Origin: SAR92 bacterium BACL16 MAG-120619-bin48
GTDB lineage: Bacteria; Pseudomonadota; Gammaproteobacteria; Pseudomonadales; Porticoccaceae
Length of the DNA: 55,240 bases
NCBI GenBank assembly: GCA_001438605.1
Contig: LIDE01000024.1
Location: 1 to 55,240, forward strand
Direction: 5' to 3'
In this document: in pieces, positions 1 to 8,432 of the stretch
How positions within the stretch are numbered: the stretch's first letter is position 1
Layout: each line of letters opens with the position of its first letter
Position numbers and translations under genes: made by a program
Notes under the pieces: model-generated
What the model saw: the letters and a program-made list of their open reading frames with translations, nothing else
Databases searched by the model: none
Told to the model about the DNA's origin: nothing

Positions 1-840
1 GACCGTCTATTGGCGGGTATTCCAAAATCGGTCGCCCAGCTCAATGAAGCCGGTTGGGACGAAGCCGCCAAAGGCATTTTAACCACCGATACCCGTGCCA
101 AAGGCGCCAGTCTGCAATTTACGCTCAACGGTGCAGATCGCCCCGTCACCATCACCGGCATCACCAAAGGTTCGGGCATGATCAAGCCGAATATGGCGAC
201 AATGCTCGGCTTTGTCGCCACCGATGCAGAGGTTGATAGCGAACTGCTCCATCGCGCCCTGCGACTGGCCACCGACAAATCGTTCAACCGTATCACCGTT
301 GACAGCGACACCTCCACCAATGACGCTATCGTCTTAGCCGCGACCGGCGCAAGTGGCGTCACCGTTGATGAAAGCAATTTCGAGTCGTTTGTGGCCATGC
401 TCGAAAAAGTCTTTATCGATCTCGCTCAAGCGATTATTCGCGACGGCGAAGGCGCAACAAAATTTGTGACAGTGATCGTCGATAGCGCCGTCGACGGCCC
501 AGAGGCGCTTAAAGTGGGTTACACCATTGCCGAATCGCCCCTGGTCAAAACCGCGCTCGCGGCCTCTGACGCCAACTGGGGTCGAATTTTGGCCGCGATT
601 GGTCGCGCTGGTGTCGATAATCTGGATGTCAACCGCCTCACCGTTAGCCTTAATGGCGTGCTTATTGTTGAAAACGGTGGCCGCGCAGCGAGCTACACCG
701 AAGAGGCAGGGCAGAGCGCTATGGCCGAGGAAGATATCACTATTCATGTGTCGCTGAATCGTGGTCAGGCCGCTGAAACTATCTGGACCACCGACCTCAC
801 CTATGAGTACGTGCGTATCAATGCCGAATACCGCTCATAA
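1..840 (+). CDS. argJ: Glutamate N-acetyltransferase / amino-acid N-acetyltransferase ArgJ (C-terminal part)
   Basis: Arginine biosynthesis enzyme that moves the acetyl group from N-acetylornithine to glutamate (cyclic pathway), cytoplasmic. The frame is open to the first base, so the gene is cut by the window edge; 279 of the usual roughly 400 residues are present. The self-cleavage signature is visible near residues 52-67 (KGSGMIKPNMATMLGF), where the chain is cut before the Thr of MATML and that Thr becomes the catalytic nucleophile. The C-terminal half with NWGRILAAIGRAG and a final NAEYRS agrees with the family. The next gene mutT follows 18 bases later, as in Pseudomonas relatives. Whether it also keeps the acetyl-CoA-dependent activity cannot be seen here. 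Confidence 0.96.
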   Translation, partial: DRLLAGIPKSVAQLNEAGWDEAAKGILTTDTRAKGASLQFTLNGADRPVTITGITKGSGMIKPNMATMLGFVATDAEVDSELLHRALRLATDKSFNRITVDSDTSTNDAIVLAATGASGVTVDESNFESFVAMLEKVFIDLAQAIIRDGEGATKFVTVIVDSAVDGPEALKVGYTIAESPLVKTALAASDANWGRILAAIGRAGVDNLDVNRLTVSLNGVLIVENGGRAASYTEEAGQSAMAEEDITIHVSLNRGQAAETIWTTDLTYEYVRINAEYRS

Positions 841-858
841 CCACAGCCTGCTGCACCC

Positions 859-1272
859 GTGAAGCGCATTCATGTGGTGGCCGCCATTATTATTGGCCAA
901 CAGCAGCAGATTTTAATTTCCCGCCGCCCTGATCATTTGCATCAGGGTGGGCTTTGGGAGTTTCCAGGCGGAAAAGTGGAGGTAAATGAGCAGCCACAGC
1001 GCGCACTTGCCCGCGAGTTGCGAGAAGAATTAGCTATAGAAATTGAGGTACTGCAGCCGTACATGCAGATCAGCCACGATTATCCCGACAAAAATGTGCT
1101 GCTGGATATTTGGACGGTCAGACATACAGAGGGTCAAATGCGCGGAGTTGAAGGGCAAGAGTGCCGCTGGATTAGCTTGCCGCAACTGGCCCAGGCTATC
1201 GACGCTGGGACACTGCAATTCCCCGACGCCAACCAGCCCATCCTTCAACGTCTGTTGACTGCGGGCTTCTGA
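859..1272 (+). CDS. mutT: 8-oxo-dGTP diphosphatase MutT (Nudix)
   Basis: Nudix hydrolase that removes oxidised 8-oxo-dGTP from the nucleotide pool and so prevents A:T to C:G mutations. Length 137 aa, close to E. coli MutT (129 aa). The Nudix box lies at about residues 38-60: GGKVEVNEQPQRALAREL followed by REELAI, matching Gx5Ex7REUxEExGU except that the final Gly is Ala. The N-terminus KRIHVVAAIIIGQQQQILIS and the GLWEFPGGK element are typical of MutT. The start is GTG at 859; no strong ribosome site is seen, so translation may be coupled to argJ. Unlike the Pseudomonas protein it has no thiamine-phosphate-synthase-like C-terminal domain. Confidence 0.92.
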   Translation: MKRIHVVAAIIIGQQQQILISRRPDHLHQGGLWEFPGGKVEVNEQPQRALARELREELAIEIEVLQPYMQISHDYPDKNVLLDIWTVRHTEGQMRGVEGQECRWISLPQLAQAIDAGTLQFPDANQPILQRLLTAGF

Positions 1273-1372
1273 CTACTGGCCTCTTGACTACTGGCACATG
1301 ACGCCTGAATTGAATTCCCAGGATTTGGCCTAGATTACCGCTCGAAAACCAGGCCGAATAAGCCTGCCCAGC

Positions 1373-1678
1373 TTAATAATTATCAATATCCGAAAAGTCA
1401 TCCGACACGGCATCGGGATCAATCAGCTTGCCGTCAGCCGAATCTGCATCAAATAGCGACATATCAAAAAGCGCTGGATCAAAAAGTTTCGGATCGAGCA
1501 GAGCGGGATTAAATTTACCGTTCAGCGACGGCGCCTCAGGAATAGTAAACTCCTCATCGGCCCACCCAACAAAATCGATTTGCTGGCAGCGCACACTGCA
1601 AAAAGGCCGCGCAGGAAACTTATCGCTCCACTCGATAGCCGTCTGGCAGGTGGGACAATTGAGACGGGTCACACTCAT
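1373..1678 (-). CDS. yacG: DNA gyrase inhibitor YacG with acidic repeat tail
   Basis: Small zinc protein; the E. coli homologue binds GyrB and inhibits gyrase. The zinc site is complete: Cys8, Cys11, Cys27 and Cys31, followed by VGWADEEFTIP. The family is usually about 65 aa, while this protein is 101 aa: residues 51-101 form an acidic tail holding four tandem five-residue units, NPALL, DPKLF, DPALF, DMSLF (residues 57-76). The start codon overlaps the coaE stop by 4 bases, so it is translationally coupled to coaE and lies in the same operon. It faces mutT tail to tail. The zinc domain is certain; the role of the tail is unknown. Confidence 0.92.
   Translation of the reverse strand: MSVTRLNCPTCQTAIEWSDKFPARPFCSVRCQQIDFVGWADEEFTIPEAPSLNGKFNPALLDPKLFDPALFDMSLFDADSADGKLIDPDAVSDDFSDIDNY
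1451..1510 (-). repeat. 15-bp coding tandem repeats in yacG (DPxLF x4)
   Basis: Four consecutive degenerate 15-base units encode NPALL-DPKLF-DPALF-DMSLF at residues 57-76 of YacG. The amino-acid period is clear; the DNA copies have diverged, so it is not a fresh slippage product. Confidence 0.8.
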
Positions 1679-2370
1679 CGTATACTCTCTTGCGGCCTGT
1701 TCACTCGCCGCATAAATTCGTTGTGAAGGGCCAATACTCGGGCATCTAGCGTCGCCAGTGGCAGAGAATTATCCAAGATATAGGTCGCCCGCGAACGCTT
1801 TTCCTCACGGGGCATTTGTGCGGCAATAATACTCTCAATCTGCGCCGTCGACTGACCATCGCGGGCTGCCGCGCGGGTTATTTGCAGCGGCACCGGCACA
1901 TCAACCAAGAGCGTGGCCTGTGTTAAAAGATGCTGATTGGTCTCAAATAGCAGCGGCGATTCAAGAATAACATAAGGGCTTTTGGCCGCCTGCAGCTGCG
2001 CCACAATCCATTCGCGAATTAGCGGGTGTAACAGCGACTCCAGCCACTGTTTTTCGGCGGGGTTTGAAAAGATAATCTCTCTCAGTGCCGCGCGATTCAA
2101 ACCACCGTCCGGCAACATAACAGCCTCACCGAAATGCTCTGCGATAGCCGTCAGAGCAGGCATCCCCGGTTCAACCACCGCACGTGCCGCTTGATCTGCA
2201 TCGACGCTGACAATCCCCAACTGGCGAAATGCTGCCGCCACGGTACTTTTGCCGCTGCCAATACCGCCAGTTAAGCCAACAATGATTGGTTCCGATGTCG
2301 GGTGCTGTGATGCCCCGAGTGAGGATTTTTGAGAGAAAGACTGGTCTATCTGTTTTTGATCTGCTGCCAC
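1675..2370 (-). CDS. coaE: Dephospho-CoA kinase
   Basis: Last enzyme of coenzyme A synthesis, phosphorylating the 3'-OH of dephospho-CoA with ATP. The P-loop GLTGGIGSGKST is at about residues 33-44, followed by VDADQAARAVVEPG (substrate site), ESPLLFE and a conserved DGQST-like lid region with Arg residues. The body matches the roughly 200-residue family; an extra Ser/Gln-rich stretch of about 29 residues precedes the P-loop strand and has no internal Met or obvious alternative start, so the true N-terminus is uncertain. The gene sits between pilD and yacG, as in Pseudomonas. Confidence 0.94.
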   Translation of the reverse strand: MAADQKQIDQSFSQKSSLGASQHPTSEPIIVGLTGGIGSGKSTVAAAFRQLGIVSVDADQAARAVVEPGMPALTAIAEHFGEAVMLPDGGLNRAALREIIFSNPAEKQWLESLLHPLIREWIVAQLQAAKSPYVILESPLLFETNQHLLTQATLLVDVPVPLQITRAAARDGQSTAQIESIIAAQMPREEKRSRATYILDNSLPLATLDARVLALHNEFMRRVNRPQESIR

Positions 2371-2413
2371 ACTAGACTGCCGTAATAAGATAACGCTGGG
2401 TGAAAGCGCGCTG

Positions 2414-3280
2414 CTATAAACCCACCGCGCTCAAATAAGAGCCGAGAATCTTATCACCCCAGATCAAAGCAATCCAACCCGCAGTCGCCAAGAACGGGCC
2501 AAAGGCAATAGGCACCTCACGCTGCCGTGATTTAACCAACACACCCACAACGCCCACCAGCGCACCGACAAAGGTCGAGATAATAATAATCAGCGGCAAT
2601 AACTGCCAACCCATCCAAGCCCCCAGCGCCGCCAGCAGCTTGAAATCGCCGTACCCCATGCCCTCCTTGCCAGTGACCAGCTTAAACAGCCAAAACACCG
2701 ACCACAGCGACAGATAGCCGCCAATCGCCCCCAGCACGGCTTCGTTTAACGGCACAAAGGTACCGCTGAGATTGGCAAACAGGCCCAGCCACAGCAGGGG
2801 CAGGGTGATTTGATCCGGCAGTAGCTGCTCGTGAAAATCAATACCAGTGAGCGCAATTAAGGCGTAGGTAAACAGCAGGCTGTAGGCTGTCACGGCAGTT
2901 AAACCAAATTGGTAAACAATAAACATTGTAGCCACGCCCGCCAGCAGTTCGACCATGGGGTATTGCAGAGAAATGGTCTGCGAGCAACAGCTGCACTTGC
3001 CGCCCAAAAAGATGTAGCTAATCACTGGAATATTGTGCCACGGCTTAATCGCCGCGCCGCAGCTGGGGCAGCGCGATGCCGGTTTGGCAATGGTGACCGG
3101 TTCTTGCGCCTGCGAGGGTAAGCCCAAAAAACCCTCAGACTCGCGGCGCCAGCCATTTTTTAGCTGCACGGGCAGCCGCAAAATCACCACATTGAGAAAA
3201 CTGCCAACAATTAAACCAAAAGGCAGAGCGGCCAAGGCTAGCGCGAAGGGGGATAAATCGGTTTCTAATACCATAGTCAC
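2414..3280 (-). CDS. pilD: Type IV prepilin peptidase / N-methyltransferase PilD
   Basis: Inner-membrane aspartyl protease that removes the leader from PilA and pseudopilins and methylates the new N-terminal Phe. Length 288 aa, about that of P. aeruginosa PilD (290). Visible are the cytoplasmic zinc cysteines Cys71-x2-Cys74 and Cys96-x2-Cys99, and both catalytic aspartates, Asp148 in TGIDFHEQLLPD and Asp212 in GMGYGDFKLL. About eight hydrophobic segments follow the first PFALALAALPFGLIVGSFLN helix. It is the third gene of pilB-pilC-pilD and its substrate pilA lies just beyond pilB. Confidence 0.97.
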   Translation of the reverse strand: MTMVLETDLSPFALALAALPFGLIVGSFLNVVILRLPVQLKNGWRRESEGFLGLPSQAQEPVTIAKPASRCPSCGAAIKPWHNIPVISYIFLGGKCSCCSQTISLQYPMVELLAGVATMFIVYQFGLTAVTAYSLLFTYALIALTGIDFHEQLLPDQITLPLLWLGLFANLSGTFVPLNEAVLGAIGGYLSLWSVFWLFKLVTGKEGMGYGDFKLLAALGAWMGWQLLPLIIIISTFVGALVGVVGVLVKSRQREVPIAFGPFLATAGWIALIWGDKILGSYLSAVGL

Positions 3281-3322
3281 ATCTAACCTAGTTATGTCTA
3301 AAAAGCAGCTGAATTTAAACTA

Positions 3323-4540
3323 TTAAACCACATTACCCAACTGGAAGATGGGCAGATACATGGCGATCAACAAACCACCGACCAACACACCCAGCACCGA
3401 CATAATCATTAGCTCGAGCAGGCTGGTTAGATTGTCCACGGCATTATCAACCAGTTCTTCGTAGTGGGTCGCGGCTTTCTCCAGCATCTCATCCAGGGCG
3501 CCAGATTCTTCACCAATAGCAGCCAGTTGTTGCAGAAGCACAGGGAACATTTTGCGCGAGCGAATCGCCTGCTGCAGTTGAACACCGGTGGTGACGTCAT
3601 CGCGCACCCGCAAGATGGCATCGCGGTACAGCGCATTGCCAGCGGCACCCGCCACAGACTCGAGCGCGTCCACAATCGGCACACCGGCGGCAAAAGTCGT
3701 CGCCAGCGTGCGAGCAAAGCGCGCCACCACAGCGTGGTAAATAATATTGCCGACGATCGGTATTTTCAGCATGTATTTATCCACCATGTAGGCAAATTTT
3801 GCCGAGCGGAAACGCGCCTCTTTAAAGGCATACAGCGAGACACCAATAATCACCAAAATATACATCCACGAGGCTTGCAGCGATTCAGAGAGACCCAGCA
3901 CGAACAGGGTAAAGGCGGGCAGATCGGCGCCGAAGCTGCTGAATGTCTCAGCAAAAACAGGCACAACTTTGATCAGCAAAATAGCGGTAACCACAATCGC
4001 CACCACCATCACTGCAATGGGGTAGGTCATGGCTTTTTTGATTTTGGCTTTTAATTTTTCGGTCTTCTCTTTGTAGGTCGCCACACGGTCAAGCATGGTT
4101 TCCAGCGCACCGGCGGTTTCGCCGGAATCGACCAAACTGCAAAAGAGGTCGTCGAAGTAGCGCGGATGTTTGCGCAACGCATTGGCAAAACTGCCACCTG
4201 AGGCCACATCATCGCGAATCTGAAAGACCAAGTCGCGCATGGTGAGGTTCTCTAATCCGTCCGCGACAATATCGAAAGACTGCACCAGCGGCACACCTGC
4301 CTTCATTATTGTCGCCAACTGACGAGTGAACAGGGCAATATCGCCTGGGGTGATTTTCTTCTTATTACCGCCAAACAGAGGCTTAGATTTTTTTTTCAGC
4401 GACGTCGAAATAATGCCCTGTTTGCGCAGCAAGCCCTTCGCCATGCTTAGATTGCCCGCGCGCAACTCACCTTCAACTTTTTCGCCTTTGCGATTTTTAC
4501 CCTTGTAAACAAAACTCATGGTCTCGGCAGTGGCAGCCAT
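3323..4540 (-). CDS. pilC: Type IV pilus inner-membrane platform protein PilC
   Basis: Polytopic platform that couples the PilB/PilT ATPases to pilin extraction from the membrane. At 405 aa it has the normal length. Two GspF-type repeats are visible, each with a TRQLATIMKAGVPLVQS-like motif (about residues 68-84) or its counterpart FARTLATTFAAGVPIVDAL in the second half, and with hydrophobic helices near residues 170-192, 210-235 and at the C-terminus (LLELMIMSVLGVLVGGLLIA). It lies 30 bases downstream of pilB and 42 upstream of pilD on the same strand. Start ATG at 4540 is preceded by an AGGGAAAGGAT-type purine tract. Confidence 0.97.
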   Translation of the reverse strand: MAATAETMSFVYKGKNRKGEKVEGELRAGNLSMAKGLLRKQGIISTSLKKKSKPLFGGNKKKITPGDIALFTRQLATIMKAGVPLVQSFDIVADGLENLTMRDLVFQIRDDVASGGSFANALRKHPRYFDDLFCSLVDSGETAGALETMLDRVATYKEKTEKLKAKIKKAMTYPIAVMVVAIVVTAILLIKVVPVFAETFSSFGADLPAFTLFVLGLSESLQASWMYILVIIGVSLYAFKEARFRSAKFAYMVDKYMLKIPIVGNIIYHAVVARFARTLATTFAAGVPIVDALESVAGAAGNALYRDAILRVRDDVTTGVQLQQAIRSRKMFPVLLQQLAAIGEESGALDEMLEKAATHYEELVDNAVDNLTSLLELMIMSVLGVLVGGLLIAMYLPIFQLGNVV

Positions 4541-4570
4541 AATTACATCCTTTCCCTAGGTATTTACAGA

Positions 4571-6301
4571 TTAATCTTTGGTAATGCGATTGGCTTCTTC
4601 AATACTAATTAGACCACGAGCGGCCTTGCGTAAAGCGGATACGCGCAATGTTTTGAAGCCTTCCTTAATGGCCGCAGCCAGAATATCCAGCGAACTACCG
4701 CCCTCCATAATCAAACGCGAAATGGCTGGGCTAATTTTCAGGGTCTCGTAAACACCAACGCGCCCCTTGTAACCGTTGGTGCACATTGGGCAGCCCACTG
4801 GCTTAAACAGCGTCATTTCCTCACGAGGTATGCCAATGGTATCGAAACCCTCTTCGCTGAGCACATTGTCGGGCACATCATTAAAGGGTTCGCGGCACTG
4901 GGTACAAAGCTTGCGGCCCAGCCGCTGGGCAATAATAAGGTTGACCGATGTCGCCACGTTAAAGGCTGGCACACCCATATTGAGCAAACGCGTCAAAGTC
5001 TCTGGGGCACTGTTGGTGTGCAGTGTCGATAGCACCAAGTGACCGGTTTGCGCCGCTTTAATGGCAATTTCGGCAGTCTCTAAATCGCGTATCTCACCAA
5101 CCATCACAACATCGGGATCTTGGCGCAAAAACGCGCGCAGCGCCTCGGCAAAAGAGAGGCCTACACGCATATTAATTTGCGTCTGATTAACCCCTTCCAA
5201 ATTAATTTCAATCGGGTCTTCGGCTGTAGAGATATTTCGTTCTGCTGTGTTGAGAATATTCAAACCAGTATAGAGCGACACCGTTTTACCGCTACCGGTC
5301 GGGCCCGTAACCAAAATCATGCCCTGTGGTCGCGCCAGTGCATCCATGTACGCTTTCTTTTGGTCTTCCTCATAACCCAGTGCATCAATCCCCATTTTTG
5401 CACTGCTGGGGTCGAGAATACGCATCACAATTTTTTCACCAAACTGCAGTGGCAAGGTATTCACACGGAAGTCGATCGCTTTATTTTTCGACAGTTTTAG
5501 TTTCACCCGGCCATCTTGCGGCACACGGCGCTCCGAAATATCCATGCGCGACATTACTTTGATACGCGCAGCAAGGCGCGGCGCAAGGTTTGATGGCGGC
5601 TTGGCCATCTCTTGCAAAATGCCGTCAATGCGAAAGCGCACACGGTAGGTTCTTTCGTAGGGTTCAAAGTGGATATCAGAGGCGCCGAGGCGAATCGCGT
5701 CCAGCAACATTTTGTTCACAAAGCGCACAATTGGCGCATCGTCTTCGCCATTGTTCGTTTCTGGCCGAGCGTCGTCTTCATCGATGGCTTCCATATTCAG
5801 GTCGTCGAGATGCACGTCATTAATGGTGCCCAGTGCTTCACCAATATCGCCGTCGTTGGCACTCTCCTGCCAATTCTCCAGCATCTCGCTAATCTCGGAA
5901 TAGAGCGCCAGAACCGGCTCAACGGTAACACCGGTCTGAAACTGAATTTCGCTAATAGCGCGCTGATTGGTGGGGTCGGCGATGGCCACAAACAAACGAT
6001 TGCCGCGCAGCATCAGCGGCAGGGTTTGGTGCTTTTTCAGCAGTTTAATATCGACGAAGTCCCGCGGGAAAGTGTCCGGGTTGTGCTGTTTCAGGTCGTA
6101 GAGCGGGATGCCAAACTCTTTGGCCGCTGTCTTACCTATTTGTGCGGGAGAGAGTAGATTTTTTTCACAGAGATACTGCACTAGGGAGATTTTTTTGGTT
6201 TTTGCAGTGGTATTCGCCTCTTCCATAATGCTGGCTGCAATCAGCTGATCGTCTACCAGTCGCTTGGGCAGCCCATGCAAAACAACGTGCGCCATATTCA
6301 T
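4571..6301 (-). CDS. pilB: Type IV pilus assembly ATPase PilB
   Basis: Hexameric cytoplasmic motor that powers pilus extension. It shows an N-terminal MshEN/T2SE-N region, Walker A VTGPTGSGKTVSLY, Asp box, Walker B PDVVMVGEIRDLETAEIA, His box GHLVLSTLHTN and a zinc tetracysteine (CTQC and CPMC). The open frame reaches back to an ATG at 6400, which would give 609 aa. I prefer the ATG at 6301 (576 aa): the protein then begins MNMAHVVLHGLPKRLV, like known PilB proteins, with GAAGG 8 bases upstream. The upstream ATG also has a GAGGGG about 11 bases away, so the longer form is not excluded. Confidence 0.95.
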   Translation of the reverse strand: MNMAHVVLHGLPKRLVDDQLIAASIMEEANTTAKTKKISLVQYLCEKNLLSPAQIGKTAAKEFGIPLYDLKQHNPDTFPRDFVDIKLLKKHQTLPLMLRGNRLFVAIADPTNQRAISEIQFQTGVTVEPVLALYSEISEMLENWQESANDGDIGEALGTINDVHLDDLNMEAIDEDDARPETNNGEDDAPIVRFVNKMLLDAIRLGASDIHFEPYERTYRVRFRIDGILQEMAKPPSNLAPRLAARIKVMSRMDISERRVPQDGRVKLKLSKNKAIDFRVNTLPLQFGEKIVMRILDPSSAKMGIDALGYEEDQKKAYMDALARPQGMILVTGPTGSGKTVSLYTGLNILNTAERNISTAEDPIEINLEGVNQTQINMRVGLSFAEALRAFLRQDPDVVMVGEIRDLETAEIAIKAAQTGHLVLSTLHTNSAPETLTRLLNMGVPAFNVATSVNLIIAQRLGRKLCTQCREPFNDVPDNVLSEEGFDTIGIPREEMTLFKPVGCPMCTNGYKGRVGVYETLKISPAISRLIMEGGSSLDILAAAIKEGFKTLRVSALRKAARGLISIEEANRITKD

Positions 6302-6530
6302 AAGAGTACCTTCATCAGCCGTTCCATTTCTGACGCCTCTTTGCGAAAGCGCCACAGATATTTTTTGTGATGACCAGTTTACTGACCGATGCTTATCCAT
6401 GCTGTGAAGAACCCCTCAGAATAAAACCTGCAGTGTGACCATGTCCGCACCCTATTTAAAAACAGTCGGCACTAAATTAGTTGGCATTCAATTAGTGCAA
6501 GGCCGTGTTTGTTTTGTGGGTTGCTGAGCG

Positions 6531-6645
6531 TGTCAGCTGACAGGTTTTATAGTTATGTTTTTATGAATAGTTTTTAAAAGCGTAGACGAAAAATTCCATC
6601 AAGGAGAGGCATGTCTAAAAAGCATGCCACTGACAAAAAATGTCA
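6531..6645. promoter_or_regulatory. TGTC/GACA dyads upstream of pilA (candidate PilR enhancer region)
   Basis: The 440-base pilB-pilA gap contains a perfect 12-bp palindrome TGTCAGCTGACA (6531-6542), a GGCATG/GCATGCC near-repeat (6608-6627, with TGTC at 6612) and TGACA-AAAAA-TGTCA (6631-6645). PilR of Pseudomonas is reported to bind TGTC-containing elements upstream of the pilA sigma-54 promoter. Here the elements lie about 110-220 bases above the -24 box. Binding is inferred, not shown. Confidence 0.45.
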
Positions 6646-6752
6646 CTAAGTGACTCTGCAGGCGATAAAGCTAACCTAAAACGTCGATTGGGAAGAGGCT
6701 GAAAATGCTGAAGTTATATGTAACTTACTGAAAAATATAGTAAATAAGTTTT

Positions 6753-6768
6753 TGGCACGGTCATTGCA
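6753..6768 (+). promoter_or_regulatory. Sigma-54 (-24/-12) promoter of pilA
   Basis: TGGCACGGTCATTGCA matches the RpoN consensus TGGCACG-N4-TTGCW exactly, with GG and GC separated by 10 bases. It lies 72 bases above the pilA start, which predicts transcription from about 6778-6780. pilA is the classical RpoN/PilSR target. Confidence 0.93.
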
Positions 6769-6840
6769 ATTCCCTCAAGCGTGCAAAACTGATTTTGCCG
6801 GTTAACTGGATTTACGATTTTTAATTACTGGAGAAACACA

Positions 6841-7242
6841 ATGGATATTAAGAGAAAGCAAATGGGTTTTACCCTGATCGAATTAATGATTGTAGTGGCG
6901 ATTATTGGTATTTTGGCGGCGGTTGCATTGCCGGCTTATCAAACTTATACGCGAAAGGCTCAATTTACCGAAGTGATTTTGGCTACAAGCGCTCCAAAGG
7001 CTGCTGTAGAAATTGGTGTGCAAACAGGACTCCTGCTCACAGCATTAGATGGTGGCGCAAATGGAGTCATTGACCTTGGAGCAACTGGTTTCGTTGCGAG
7101 TGTAGTTACTGTTGATGGCGTTATAACTGCTACAGGAACGGCGACTGTTGGTAGTTACACTTACACGTTAACGCCAACTGTTGTAGGTGGTCAAGTTCAG
7201 TGGGCATCAGGCGGTACCTGCGTGCCTGTTGGCATTTGCTAG
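6841..7242 (+). CDS. pilA: Type IV major pilin PilA
   Basis: Structural subunit of type IV pili. The short leader MDIKRKQMG is cut by PilD before Phe, giving the N-methylated hydrophobic helix [20 protein letters not shown] with the essential Glu5. The mature protein is about 124 aa, at the small end of the family. The globular part is Gly/Thr/Val-rich and ends [10 protein letters not shown], so the C-terminal disulfide loop would hold only five residues between its cysteines. A GGAG ribosome site lies 7 bases before the ATG. It has its own sigma-54 promoter and its own terminator, so it is monocistronic. A minor pilin is less likely given the promoter and the position next to pilBCD. Confidence 0.95.
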   Translation: MDIKRKQMGFTLIELMIVVAIIGILAAVALPAYQTYTRKAQFTEVILATSAPKAAVEIGVQTGLLLTALDGGANGVIDLGATGFVASVVTVDGVITATGTATVGSYTYTLTPTVVGGQVQWASGGTCVPVGIC

Positions 7243-7253
7243 CACCCGATACC

Positions 7254-7287
7254 TAAAAAAAAGGCTCCCAAGGGAGCCTTTTTTTAT
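7254..7287. terminator. Bidirectional intrinsic terminator between pilA and nadC
   Basis: AAGGCTCCC and GGGAGCCTT form a hairpin flanked by an A tract on one side and a T tract on the other. It can stop pilA on the plus strand and nadC on the minus strand. Confidence 0.93.
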
Positions 7288-7312
7288 TACCTCAACAGTT
7301 CCTCAAGCCCCC

Positions 7313-8167
7313 TTACTCAGCAAGCATTCGCATCGATAAATCCACCGCACGAATATGCTTGGTTAAGCTGCCCGATGAAATAAAGTTAATGACGGAATGA
7401 CTGTAGGCGCGCAGTTTTTCCTCGGTAATATCGCCGGAGACTTCAATTTTGGTATCGCCTAATTCAATCGTTGAGAGCGCTTCGATATCGGCGGGCGAGA
7501 AATTGTCCAGCATGACCACATCGGCTTTTGCCTGCAGCGCTTGATGCAGTTGGTCGATATTTTCCACCTCCACTTCAACGGCTTTTTGCGGTGCAATTTC
7601 ACGGGCGGTGGCTATGGCACTGGCTATGCTGCCGCAGGCGGCAATATGATTTTCTTTAATTAAAAATGCGTCGTACAGGCCAATGCGGTGGTTGTGACAG
7701 CCGCCAACGGTGACCGCGTATTTCTGTGCCAAGCGCAGGCCGGGTATGGTTTTGCGGGTGTCGAGAATCTTAATTGAGCTGCCGGGAACCACCGAGGCGT
7801 AGTGGTGCGCGGCGGTGGCGGTGGCTGAGAGGGTTTGCAAAAAGTTGAGGGCGACGCGCTCGCCGGTCAGCAGTGTTCGCGCATTGCCGCTGAGGGTAAA
7901 GAGCGTCTGATTGGCGTTAACCTTGTCACCTTCGGCCACGTGCCATTCGAGGGTTGTTGTGTTGTCGAGCTGACGGAACACTTCATCAACCCACGGGCGG
8001 CCGCAGACGATGGCTTCTTCGCGGGTAATCACCACGGCGCGGGCGGTTTTTTCAGCGGGTATTAGCTGTGCGGTGATGTCGCCGCTGCCGATATCTTCTT
8101 GCAGTGCGCGGGCGACGCAGTGAGGAATATCGCGAAAGGTTTCTGCGGATAAGGTGACGTTTGCCAT
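7313..8167 (-). CDS. nadC: Nicotinate-nucleotide pyrophosphorylase (carboxylating) NadC
   Basis: Quinolinate phosphoribosyltransferase of de novo NAD synthesis. From ATG 8167 it is 284 aa, the normal length. Signature stretches are [68 protein letters not shown] and SGSLTK, covering the phosphate- and quinolinate-binding Arg, Lys and His residues. An in-frame ATG at 8248 would add 27 residues without family resemblance, so I take the internal one ([11 protein letters not shown]). It is divergent from the DUF1631-like gene and convergent with pilA. Confidence 0.96.
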   Translation of the reverse strand: MANVTLSAETFRDIPHCVARALQEDIGSGDITAQLIPAEKTARAVVITREEAIVCGRPWVDEVFRQLDNTTTLEWHVAEGDKVNANQTLFTLSGNARTLLTGERVALNFLQTLSATATAAHHYASVVPGSSIKILDTRKTIPGLRLAQKYAVTVGGCHNHRIGLYDAFLIKENHIAACGSIASAIATAREIAPQKAVEVEVENIDQLHQALQAKADVVMLDNFSPADIEALSTIELGDTKIEVSGDITEEKLRAYSHSVINFISSGSLTKHIRAVDLSMRMLAE

Positions 8168-8366
8168 AGAAGTCTCGAGGTGCGTTGGGGCTTGGTTACA
8201 GGGCCGATTTTGTCTGGTCGAAAGTATAGCAGGAGTGTTTGAGCCCATGGCAGGATTGATTGCGCGGAGTTTTTTCTGATGGTTTATTTCAATTCGGGAA
8301 AGACCTCCTATACTTCATTAAAATACATGTGAACCTGTTCTCACTTAAACTGCCAACGGTACTTGT

Positions 8367-8432
8367 ATGAGTCGTGAAAAAGTATTGGTAGAGTTGTGCG
8401 AGGGACTTATGCCACAAGGTTGGCACAATTAA
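8367..8432 (+). other. Possible 21-residue leader ORF coupled to the DUF1631-like gene
   Basis: ATG at 8367 opens a short frame that begins MSREKVLVEL and ends GWHN; its TAA stop at 8430-8432 overlaps the ATG at 8432 as TAATG, a usual coupling arrangement. No strong ribosome site precedes it and no family is recognised. It may be chance, or it may be the true N-terminus of the next gene separated by another frame change. Confidence 0.3.

Noticed and set aside
6302-6400. N-terminal extension of PilB from an ATG at 6400.
   Set aside because: The extra 33 residues do not look like PilB, while MNMAHVVLHGLPKRLV with a well-spaced GAAGG does; kept only as an alternative.
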